DNA of 7,352 nt from Candidatus Segetimicrobium genomatis (GTDB taxonomy: Bacteria > Sysuimicrobiota > Sysuimicrobiia > Sysuimicrobiales > Segetimicrobiaceae), in NCBI GenBank assembly GCA_005883865.1, contig VBAO01000196.1, positions 1-7,352 of the forward strand. Reading direction: 5' to 3'. Shown here piece by piece: positions 1-5,194 of the stretch (position 1 is its first letter; each line of letters begins with the position of its first letter). A model generated the notes under the pieces. That model was not told the DNA's origin, searched no databases, and saw nothing but the letters and a program-made list of their open reading frames with translations. A program made the translations under genes and the position numbers.

Positions 1-122
1 TCGGGGTCGGCCGCGACACACTGGGTCGGAAGCCCGACCAACTGCCGATCCGCCCGCCAGCGCTCCTCCCGCCTGCCGACCACGACCAGCCCGTCACCGG
101 TTGCGAGGTAGAGCGTCGCCAT
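1..122 (-). CDS. BNR/YVTN-repeat-like protein, N-terminal fragment
   Basis: The first 40 codons of a leftward gene are visible; the rest lies beyond the window. The peptide begins MATLYLATGDGLVVVGR and continues with a Trp-containing segment to VAADP. A beta-strand, then ATxDGL, then a strand, is the pattern of the first blade in exo-sialidase/BNR-type or YVTN beta-propeller proteins of many soil bacteria, often annotated as WD40/YVTN/BNR-like or glycosyl hydrolase. No signal peptide is seen at the start, so it is probably cytoplasmic. The ATG is well supported: GAGGAGG (128-134 on the complement) ends five bases before it. The gene is divergent from the FtsH-like gene across about 90 bases. 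The family call rests on a short fragment and is moderate; the coding call is firmer. Confidence 0.55.
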   Translation of the reverse strand, partial: MATLYLATGDGLVVVGRREERWRADRQLVGLPTQCVAADP

Positions 123-139
123 CACAGCCTCCTCCTGTG
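123..139 (-). promoter_or_regulatory. Shine-Dalgarno site in a hairpin loop
   Basis: Read on the minus strand this is CACAG, then GAGGAGG, then CTGTG, followed at once by the ATG of the leftward gene. The two 5-base arms are perfectly complementary, so the whole Shine-Dalgarno sequence would sit in a 7-base loop whose stem ends at the start codon. The sequence is seen directly; any effect on translation is inference. Confidence 0.4.
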
Positions 140-213
140 CCGGAATTTTTCGACACGGGGGCCGGACAGTCCGCTCGACGCTTCAGTTGGCTTCAAGTCC
201 CACAGGATCGCCC

Positions 214-633
214 GTGCGCGTTGGCGTACTCGAACAGCCTATGCGCAAGGGGTTGCTGGCGCTGCTGATGCTCGCGGCGGTCCTGTACCTGCTGCTGCCA
301 CTCTATCAGCGGAACCGCGTTTTGCCGTCCACCATCATCCCGTACAGCACGTTTGTTGCCGAAGCACGGCAGGGCCGCGTTGCCAGGGTGGTGATCCGTG
401 GTGACAGCATTGTTGAAGGGACGTTCAAGAGTGGGAAGGCATTTCGCACCTACGTGGTGCCCGGCGACACGTCCTTCGTGCAGGTTCTTCTGGCCCACGG
501 GGCGGCGGTCACGGTAGAGCCACGATCCCAACCATTCTGGACGACCCTCTTGCCGACGCTTCTGTCGCTCCTCGTGCTCGTGGTGCTCTGGCTCCTGGTA
601 GGACGGCAGCGGCGGATCGGTCCACGGTCATAG
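214..633 (+). CDS. Stand-alone FtsH-extracellular-domain membrane protein
   Basis: The 139-residue product matches the architecture of the FtsH N-terminus only. A hydrophobic segment (about residues 13-31) is followed by a soluble part (about 43-103) that opens with IPYSTFV and contains RVARVVIRGDSI and the F-x-T-Y-V-V-P strand typical of FtsH_ext. A second membrane segment (about 109-130) ends in LLVGRQRR. Known FtsH proteins continue with an AAA+ ATPase and an M41 zinc protease, for roughly 600 residues or more; here a stop comes directly after the second membrane helix, and I see no Walker or HEXXH remnant downstream. It may modulate FtsH, or be a stable truncated paralogue. GTG at 214 is chosen because AGGA (204-207) lies six bases upstream. 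ATG at 241, just before the first membrane helix, and TTG at 187 are alternatives. Confidence 0.7.
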   Translation: MRVGVLEQPMRKGLLALLMLAAVLYLLLPLYQRNRVLPSTIIPYSTFVAEARQGRVARVVIRGDSIVEGTFKSGKAFRTYVVPGDTSFVQVLLAHGAAVTVEPRSQPFWTTLLPTLLSLLVLVVLWLLVGRQRRIGPRS

Positions 634-694
634 GTCACCGGAGGACGCAGCGAACACGAGGCGGGTACTCCCGGCGCTGATGTGCCATTCCCTT

Positions 695-709
695 CTCGCC
701 GACGGCGAG
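695..709. other. Small perfect inverted repeat upstream of the VOC gene
   Basis: CTCGCC-GAC-GGCGAG forms a 6-bp stem with a 3-base loop. It lies 61 bases after the stop of the FtsH-like gene and over the expected -35 position of the VOC promoter. No T-run follows, so it is not a good intrinsic terminator. It could be an operator or chance in GC-rich DNA. Confidence 0.25.
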
Positions 710-727
710 TGCGATTCGGGCGTCTTC

Positions 728-736
728 TGCTATGAT
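728..736 (+). promoter_or_regulatory. Extended -10 promoter of the VOC gene, probably leaderless
   Basis: TGC-TATGAT is an extended -10 element (TGn plus 5 of 6 bases of TATAAT). Seven bases separate it from the ATG at 744, placing the transcription start on or next to the start codon. No Shine-Dalgarno sequence precedes that ATG, which agrees with a leaderless mRNA. No recognisable -35 is present, as is common for extended -10 promoters. Confidence 0.5.
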
Positions 737-743
737 CCTCGTG

Positions 744-1166
744 ATGAAACCACGAATCAAAGTGATCACCTTGGGTGTCAATGATTTGGAGAAATCTCTC
801 CGCTTTTACCGCGACGGCTTGGGGTTGCCGACGCAAGGGATCATCGGCACGGAGTTTGAGGACGGCGCGGTCGTCTTCTTCAATATGAACGACGATTTGG
901 TGCTCGCGCTGTATCCAAGGGCTGCGCTGGCCAAGGACGCGCGAGTCTCAGTGGGTCCACCAAGCCCAGCAGAATTCTCGATCGGACACATCGTCAAATC
1001 CAAACGGGAAGTCGAAGCCGTCATGCAACAAGCGGAACGAGCGGGGGCCCACATCGCGGACCCTGCCCGTGAGCGGTTTTGGGGAGGGTACGCCGGATAC
1101 TTCCAGGATTTAGACGGCCATCTCTGGGAAATCGCTTGGAATCCGGCGTGGGAAGTCAAGGAGTAA
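744..1166 (+). CDS. VOC family (glyoxalase/bleomycin-resistance fold) protein
   Basis: This 140-residue protein is a single vicinal-oxygen-chelate domain with two beta-alpha-beta-beta-beta modules. Module one runs from VITLGVNDLEKSLRFYRDGL (residues 7-26) through DGAVVFF. Module two starts near FSIGHIV (78-84) and ends with the family's C-terminal signature GYFQDLDGHLWEIAWNP (118-134). His82 and Glu129 are in the positions that commonly bind metal in this fold. Such proteins include glyoxalases, dioxygenases and antibiotic-binding proteins; the sequence does not fix the substrate. The start at 744 (MKPRIK) matches the usual beginning of the fold; an in-frame ATG at 732 overlaps the -10 element and is unlikely. 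The gene converges on the tRNA, its stop codon ending one base before the tRNA 3' CCA. Confidence 0.9.
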   Translation: MKPRIKVITLGVNDLEKSLRFYRDGLGLPTQGIIGTEFEDGAVVFFNMNDDLVLALYPRAALAKDARVSVGPPSPAEFSIGHIVKSKREVEAVMQQAERAGAHIADPARERFWGGYAGYFQDLDGHLWEIAWNPAWEVKE

Positions 1167-1167
1167 A

Positions 1168-1241
1168 TGGCTGGGGGAGGAGGATTCGAACCCCCGCTAA
1201 CGGGTCCAGAGCCCGTCGTCCTACCGCTAGACGATCCCCCA
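1168..1241 (-). tRNA. tRNA-Gln (anticodon CUG), CCA encoded
   Basis: The minus strand folds as a complete cloverleaf. The acceptor stem is TGGGGGA with TCCCCCA (7 bp). The D arm contains AGCGGTAGG. The anticodon stem ACGGG/CCCGT carries loop CTCTGGA, giving anticodon CTG, which reads CAG (Gln). A short variable region is followed by a T arm GGGGG/CCTCC (one G-U pair) with loop TTCGAAT. The discriminator base is G73 and a genomic CCA follows (1168-1170). The weak T1-A72 first pair is typical of bacterial tRNA-Gln. It has its own promoter just upstream. No T-rich terminator is seen after it, where it runs into the 3' end of the convergent VOC gene. Confidence 0.95.
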
Positions 1242-1260
1242 GCGTACTCGAAGCGTCCTC

Positions 1261-1290
1261 ATTATACTGGGCCCCCCGCGCTACGGTCAA
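1261..1290 (-). promoter_or_regulatory. Sigma70-type promoter of tRNA-Gln, inside the eamA 3' end
   Basis: On the minus strand TTGACC (1285-1290; 5 of 6 to TTGACA) is followed after 18 bases by a perfect TATAAT (1261-1266). The predicted start near 1254 leaves a leader of about 12 bases before the mature tRNA. The -10 box includes the TAA stop codon of the transporter gene, and the -35 lies in its Val-Asp-Arg codons. So the tRNA need not depend on read-through. Confidence 0.75.
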
Positions 1291-2131
1291 CGTGAACGAC
1301 GATCACGGCAAGGCCGCAGAGGATCAAGCCCATGCCGGCGTAGCGCACCGGGCTGAAGACCTCGTGGAAGACCGCGGCGGAAGCCACGACCCCCGTGCAC
1401 GGCGCGAGTAGTGCGAATGGCGTCACCACCGCGGCCGGGTAGCGCTGGAGCAACCTCCCCCAGCTCGCGAAGGCGAAGATGGTGGCCAGGGCTCCCAAAT
1501 ACACGACCGCCACGATGCTCGACCATGACGCGAGGGGAATTGCCGCAAGCAGAGAGCGCTGATCCGACACGCCCGACACAATGAGCGCAGGCACCGGGGG
1601 AATCAGACTCGACCACACCACCAACGGGAATGTCGGGACGTCGGCCGCGTGCTTCACGAGCACGTTTCCCACGGCCCAGCTCAATGCCCCCGCGAGCGCC
1701 AGACCGAGCGCCGCCACCTTGAGGTCCGATCCGATCGTCAACCCGATCAGGGCGAGGCCGGCAAACGCGATCGCCATGCCGGCGCCCTGTCGAAGGCTGG
1801 GCAGGTCCCGGAGGAACACCGCCGCGAGCAGGACCGTGAAAAACGCCTGCATCTGTTGGATCACCGAGGCGAGACCCGGAGGCAGCCCCTGCGTATAGGC
1901 GAAAAATAGGAGGAGGAACTGCCCCGTGAAGAGCGTCAGCCCGATCAGCACGATCGATCCCCATGCGATGGCGGGCCGGGGCACCAGGACCACCGGGAGA
2001 CAGGCGATCAGGAACCGGACGGCCGTGAGCTGCGGGGCGGAGAAGCTTTCCAGCCCGATCTTCACCGCGACGAACGCGAAGCCCCAGATCACCGACGTGA
2101 GCGCGGCCAGGGCCATGTCGCGGCGGGTCAT
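1262..2131 (-). CDS. EamA-family transporter (O-acetylserine/cysteine exporter-like)
   Basis: This 289-residue inner-membrane protein has about ten hydrophobic segments arranged as two EamA repeats of the drug/metabolite transporter superfamily. The second repeat begins near LGLALAGALSWAVGN. It follows E. coli EamA (YdeD, about 299 residues) closely from the first residues: MTRRDMALAALTSVIWGF here resembles MTRKDALLALLVVVIWGL there. GLPPGLASVIQQMQAFFT likewise matches the equivalent loop and helix. E. coli EamA exports cysteine-pathway metabolites; that substrate is only an inference here. The start at 2131 is chosen from this alignment; ATG at 2143 would add four residues and lies in the palindrome. 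Neither has a clear Shine-Dalgarno site. The gene is divergent from the zinc-ribbon gene, and its stop overlaps the tRNA promoter. Confidence 0.88.
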   Translation of the reverse strand: MTRRDMALAALTSVIWGFAFVAVKIGLESFSAPQLTAVRFLIACLPVVLVPRPAIAWGSIVLIGLTLFTGQFLLLFFAYTQGLPPGLASVIQQMQAFFTVLLAAVFLRDLPSLRQGAGMAIAFAGLALIGLTIGSDLKVAALGLALAGALSWAVGNVLVKHAADVPTFPLVVWSSLIPPVPALIVSGVSDQRSLLAAIPLASWSSIVAVVYLGALATIFAFASWGRLLQRYPAAVVTPFALLAPCTGVVASAAVFHEVFSPVRYAGMGLILCGLAVIVVHVDRSAGGPV

Positions 2132-2134
2132 CTG

Positions 2135-2152
2135 TGCTACCATGAGCTCATG
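2135..2152. promoter_or_regulatory. Divergent promoter/operator region with 12-bp palindrome
   Basis: TGC-TACCAT (2135-2143, plus strand) is an extended -10 candidate. Overlapping it is CATGAGCTCATG (2141-2152), a perfect 12-bp palindrome between the eamA-like and zinc-ribbon genes. The TACCAT box is six bases from an in-frame ATG at 2150, the same geometry as the gltX start. The palindrome could bind a dimeric regulator of both genes, or could simply result from facing CATG start codons. Confidence 0.35.
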
Positions 2153-2191
2153 TGGGATCGCGCGTCCGCGAGGCCGGGATCAGGAGGCCCG

Positions 2192-2380
2192 ATGTCTGAG
2201 TCGCATCCCCCCGACAAGGAGCGGGACGGCACCCTGCCCTGCCCCAGGTGCCGGGGGGAGATGCACCCGATGTTCCTGTATGAGGACCGGGATCCCGATG
2301 TCTGGCTCTGCTTTACCTGCGGCCATCTGGAGTGGACGAACCCCGGGGCCGGGCGGGTCATTCCCTCGGTCGATCAGTGA
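2192..2380 (+). CDS. Small CxxC-CxxC zinc-ribbon protein
   Basis: The 62-residue product has two cysteine pairs, CPRC (residues 17-20) and CFTC (40-43), separated by 19 residues. This is the usual layout of a one-zinc ribbon. The acidic, hydrophilic N-terminus and the short tail after the second knuckle show no other domain, and no membrane segment is present. Proteins of this kind are mostly of unknown function and may bind nucleic acid or protein partners. The ATG at 2192 has AGGAGG (2182-2187) four bases upstream. An in-frame ATG at 2150 would give 76 residues from a leaderless mRNA, so the start is uncertain. It is divergent from the transporter gene and converges on gltX across 43 bases with no visible terminator. 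Confidence 0.72.
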   Translation: MSESHPPDKERDGTLPCPRCRGEMHPMFLYEDRDPDVWLCFTCGHLEWTNPGAGRVIPSVDQ

Positions 2381-2423
2381 CCTGCCGCGCGTCCTCCACC
2401 GCGTCGCCCTGACGGAACCAGCG

Positions 2424-3917
2424 TTACCGGGGGGTGGACGCGGGCGGCTCGACCGCTCGGGCGATGGCCCGGTCCAGACGCTCGAGCACGCGCTCCTTCC
2501 CCAGCACCTCGATGAGCTCGAACAGTCCCGGACCGACGGTCTTGCCGGTCAACGCGACCCGGAGCGGGTGGATGACCGCCTTGTCCTCGACGCCCAGGTG
2601 CGCCGCGCCGCCCCGCACCGCCGCTTCGATCGTCGGGAGGTCCCACCGGCGGGTCGCGGCCAGCGCCTCCCGCAGATGCCGCAGCACCTTCGCGGTGTCG
2701 GGGCCGCTCAGGTGCTTCGCGACCGCCTGCGGATCGAACGCGACCTGGGGGCGGAAGAAGAAGTCGCCGTAGGTGAGGATGTCGCGCGGCAGCCGCAACC
2801 GCTCCCCCATGATGGCGACCACGCGGGCCACGTACGCCCGCTGCTCGGGGGTCACCTCGCCGTCGAGGAGCCCCTGATCCCTGAGGCAGGCGATGACGAG
2901 GTCGACGACCCGGTCCGGGTTCTGGCGGTACGCGGCCTGCATGTACACGCCGTTCATCCAGCTCAGCTTCTGGATGTCGAAGACGGCGGGGCTCTTCCCC
3001 ACCGCCTCGATCCGAAATCGGTGGATCAGCTCCTCGACGGTAAAGAGCTCCCGGCCGTCCTCCGGGTACCACCCCATGAGGGCGAAGAAGTTGACCAGCG
3101 CTTCGGGCAGGAACCCCTGGGCGGCGTACTCTCGAACGGCGGTGTCGCCGTGCCGCTTGCTGAGCTTCTTCCGGTCGATACCGAGCAGCAGCGGGAAGTG
3201 CGCGAACCGGGGGGGCGTCCACCCGAGCGCCTCGTAGATCAAGACCTGCCGGGGCGTGTTCGAGAGATGCTCCGACCCCCGCAGGCTGTGGGACATGTCC
3301 ATCCCATGATCGTCCACGACGTTGGCGAAGTTGTACAGGGGGGTGCCGTCGGACCGCTGGATGATGAAATCGTCCAGGTCCGCCGGATCGAACTCCACCT
3401 GCCCCAGGACGAGGTCCTCGACCACGATCGTCGGACGGCCCTGGGGGACCCGGAACCGGAGGGTGGCCACCCGCCCGGCCGCTTCCCGCGCGCGACGCTC
3501 GTCGGGCGTCAGGTTCCGGCACCGACCGGAGTAGCGAGGGGGGCGGCGCTCGGCGGCGGCCTGCTGGCGGTCGGCCTCGAGCTCCTCGCGGGTGCAGTAG
3601 CAGGGATAGGCGGCGTCGCGCCCGAGCAGCGTCTGCGCGGCCGCATTGTACAGGGCGCCCCGCTCGGTCTGCCGGTACGGCCCGTAGGGGCCGCCGACAT
3701 CCGGGCCCTCGTCCCAGTCGATGCCGAGCCAGCGGAGATCCTCGAGGATCGACCGCTCGTACTCCTCGGTCGACCGGTCCCGATCGGTGTCCTCGATCCG
3801 AAGGACAAACACCCCCTGGTGGTGGCGCGCGAACAGCCAGTTGAAGAAGGCCATCCACGCCCCTCCCACGTGGAGGTAGCCGGTGGGGCTCGGCGCGTAC
3901 CGGGTCCGCACAGTCAT
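2424..3917 (-). CDS. gltX: Glutamyl-tRNA synthetase
   Basis: This complete 497-residue class Ib aminoacyl-tRNA synthetase attaches glutamate to tRNA-Glu in the cytoplasm. The HIGH-type signature is YAPSPTGYLHVGG (residues 7-19) and the KMSKS-type signature is KLSKRHG (251-257). LRIEDTDRDRS, GPYRQTER and the NFANVVDDHGMDMSH block are also characteristic. The zinc-knuckle region keeps three cysteines spaced as in E. coli (C106, C108, C133), but Asn135 replaces the histidine ligand. The C-terminal helical part (about 330 onward) is the anticodon-binding region. Whether the enzyme also charges tRNA-Gln (non-discriminating) cannot be decided by eye. MTVRTRYAPSPTG is the usual start. No Shine-Dalgarno sequence precedes it; an extended -10 lies six bases upstream, suggesting a leaderless mRNA. 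No neighbour is on its strand closely enough to form an operon. Confidence 0.97.
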   Translation of the reverse strand: MTVRTRYAPSPTGYLHVGGAWMAFFNWLFARHHQGVFVLRIEDTDRDRSTEEYERSILEDLRWLGIDWDEGPDVGGPYGPYRQTERGALYNAAAQTLLGRDAAYPCYCTREELEADRQQAAAERRPPRYSGRCRNLTPDERRAREAAGRVATLRFRVPQGRPTIVVEDLVLGQVEFDPADLDDFIIQRSDGTPLYNFANVVDDHGMDMSHSLRGSEHLSNTPRQVLIYEALGWTPPRFAHFPLLLGIDRKKLSKRHGDTAVREYAAQGFLPEALVNFFALMGWYPEDGRELFTVEELIHRFRIEAVGKSPAVFDIQKLSWMNGVYMQAAYRQNPDRVVDLVIACLRDQGLLDGEVTPEQRAYVARVVAIMGERLRLPRDILTYGDFFFRPQVAFDPQAVAKHLSGPDTAKVLRHLREALAATRRWDLPTIEAAVRGGAAHLGVEDKAVIHPLRVALTGKTVGPGLFELIEVLGKERVLERLDRAIARAVEPPASTPR

Positions 3918-3923
3918 GGCGCC

Positions 3924-3932
3924 AGGGTAGCA
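3924..3932 (-). promoter_or_regulatory. Extended -10 promoter of gltX, probably leaderless
   Basis: On the minus strand TGC-TACCCT ends six bases before the gltX ATG. The sequence continues upstream as TGTGC, the same five bases as upstream of the zinc-ribbon gene. The -35 is unclear: TTGCAG lies 18 bases upstream but matches only half of the consensus. The short distance to the ATG and the lack of a Shine-Dalgarno site point to transcription starting at or near the start codon. Confidence 0.45.
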
Positions 3933-4006
3933 CACGACCCGGCGCGGCTGCAAACCGCGCACGCCGTGCTCGAGGGCCTCCTTAAATTCGGACCCGGATG
4001 TCGACG

Positions 4007-4023
4007 TTCGCCTGAACGGCGAA
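4007..4023. other. Small inverted repeat between gltX and the SDR pseudogene
   Basis: TTCGCC-TGAAC-GGCGAA is a 6-bp perfect stem with a 5-base loop, in the 183-base divergent region between gltX and the SDR remnant. No T-run follows on either side. It could be an operator or chance. I see no convincing -35/-10 pair for the rightward gene. Confidence 0.2.
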
Positions 4024-4100
4024 GCCGCATGGGGCGAGGTGAGGCGCCTTGTGGGATTCGCCCGCGAAGGACCTGTCTATCACATTAAGGAGGATGCGCG

Positions 4101-4890
4101 ATGATCATCGTGACCGGGGCGACGGGGACGATCGGGAAGGACGTGGTGAAGGAGCTGCGGGGGCTGGGCGCGCGGTTCAAGGTGGTGGCGCGCGACCCGG
4201 AGAAGGCGCGCAAGGCGCTCGGGAACGTCGAGATCGCGAAGGGGGATCTGGCGGATCGCGCGTCGCTCGAAGCCGCCTTCAAGGGCGGGACGAAGTTGTT
4301 CCTGCTCGGGCCCCCCTCCCCGACGCAGGTGGCGGATCAGCACAACGCGATCGAGGCGGCGAAAAGGGCTGAAATCCAGCACGTGGTGCGGCTCTCGGCC
4401 ATCGGAGCCGAGACGGGATCGAAGCTGTCGCTCGGGCGCTGGCACGGCCAGACCGACGAGGAACTCAGGCAGTCCGGGCTGCGGTGGACGATCCTCCAGC
4501 CCCATTCGTTCATGCAGAACCTCCTCGGCCAGGCGGGGACGATCAAGCAGCAGGGCGCGATCTACGGATCGTTCAGGGACGGCAGGGTCGCGTTGATCGA
4601 TGCGCGCGACATCGCCCGGGTCGCGGCGCACCTACGCGCAGGTGGCGGAGACCTTCTCCCGTGTGCTGGGGAAACCGGTGAAGTACGTGGACGTGCCGCC
4701 GGAGCAAACCCGGCAGGCGATGCTGGGCATGGGGATGCCGGGGTGGCTCGCCGACGATCTGGTGGGGCTGGTGGCGATCTTCGCCGCGGGACACGGGGCG
4801 CGGGTCACCGACGCGGTCGAGAAGGCGGGCAAGGCCAAACCGCGCACGATCGAGCAGTTCGTGCGCGATTACGCGCAGGCGTTCGGCTAA
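4101..4890 (+). pseudogene. NmrA-type atypical SDR (NAD(P)-binding) gene with internal deletion
   Basis: The gene starts well: AAGGAGG (4087-4093) is seven bases before the ATG, and the protein opens with the dinucleotide motif TGATGTIG (residues 5-12), then VARDPEKA, LLGPPSP and RLSAIGAE. It reads as an NmrA/atypical-SDR NAD(P)-binding oxidoreductase or sensor through residue 176 (IARVAA, ending at 4628). The family's C-terminal half then continues in a different frame from about 4630 (TYAQVAETFSRVLGKPV) to the stop at 4890. The two parts total about 262 residues against roughly 285 usual. The missing piece is the strand-and-loop segment, about 20-24 residues, that normally precedes LTYxxVA. 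A deletion of about 60-70 bases, not a multiple of three, explains both facts. In the first frame, translation would run on as low-complexity sequence to 5069. Assembly error is possible but less likely for a loss this size. Confidence 0.82.
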
Positions 4891-4958
4891 GTAAAGAGCG
4901 TGCTCACCGATTCGTTGAGGTGAATGTTTCGCATCGCGCGGGCGAGGAGCGGGGCCAT
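4887..4958 (-). pseudogene. C-terminal remnant of ribose-phosphate pyrophosphokinase (prs)
   Basis: On the minus strand a 23-codon stretch ending in TAG reads APLLARAMRNIHLNESVSTLF plus one residue. This closely matches the conserved last helix and tail of PRPP synthetases, which typically end like APLLAEAIRRIH-x-x-ESVS-x-LF. Upstream of it (4959 onward on this strand) the reading loses resemblance to Prs, so only the tail survives. The stop codon overlaps that of the SDR pseudogene. No start or Shine-Dalgarno site suits a peptide this short. It is either a relic of a deleted prs gene or a fragment moved here by rearrangement. The match is from memory of the family. Confidence 0.6.
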
Positions 4959-5194
4959 ATGGACCTCACCCGCGGAGCGCGCTTCCCCACCACACGGGCT
5001 GGAGGCGGTGTGATGATTATACTGACCGGGCGACCGGGACCATCGGGGAGGGCGCGAGAAAGGGACTGAGAACAACGCGATTGAGGCGGCGCGAACGGCT
5101 AGCCCGCTGCCCCCTCTGGTGCTCTTGCTGGCATTCCAAAGGCACTGCCCGACCGCTTTCTTACGAGCGGCATAGCGGACTCGGCGAAATCAGA
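4891..5194. other. Gene-debris region without an intact gene
   Basis: About 300 bases separate the SDR pseudogene from the LLM gene. They hold the prs tail on the minus strand and the decayed second SDR copy (5013-5100). In the remaining bases (4959-5012 and 5101-5194) I recognise no gene. A 5-bp hairpin (CCGCT 5153-5157, AGCGG 5166-5170) lies just downstream of the LLM stop but has no T-run, so it is at best a weak terminator. Confidence 0.5.
5013..5100 (+). pseudogene. Decayed second copy of the SDR gene start
   Basis: Bases 5013-5051 align to 4101-4140 (the first 13 codons and glycine motif of the SDR gene) with 33 of 39 identical and one missing base, which breaks the frame after the Thr-Gly codons. 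Bases 5071-5100 align to 4341-4370 (the NAIEAA segment) with 25 of 30 identical. The roughly 200 bases that separate these blocks in the first copy are reduced to 19 here. A GGAGG (5001-5005) seven bases before the ATG parallels the ribosome site of the first copy. This is therefore a tandem paralogue reduced by a large deletion and a frameshift. The similarity is read directly from the window. Confidence 0.75.

Noticed and set aside
1168..1241. tRNA-Gln as an attachment site for an integrated element
   Set aside because: No integrase, no duplicated tRNA 3' end and no phage or conjugation genes are seen in the window.
1168..3917. Functional link between tRNA-Gln and gltX as a Glu-to-Gln transamidation module
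   Set aside because: They are on the same strand but separated by a transporter and a zinc-ribbon gene, and no gat genes are visible. Proximity alone is not evidence.
2374..3933. A 519-codon open frame on the minus strand
   Set aside because: It overlaps gltX in another frame on the same strand and is Arg/Pro/Gly-rich with no motifs, while gltX carries all synthetase signatures.
4049..4083. TTGTGG and TATCAC as a promoter for the SDR gene
   Set aside because: The spacer is 23 bases and both hexamers match poorly.
1926..4088. A 720-codon open frame on the plus strand
   Set aside because: It lies antisense to the complete gltX and crosses the eamA-like start and the zinc-ribbon gene. Its Pro/Gly/Arg-rich reading is the usual shadow of a high-GC gene.
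5153..5170. CCGCT/AGCGG hairpin after the LLM stop as a terminator
   Set aside because: Only five base pairs, an 8-base loop and no T-run on either strand.
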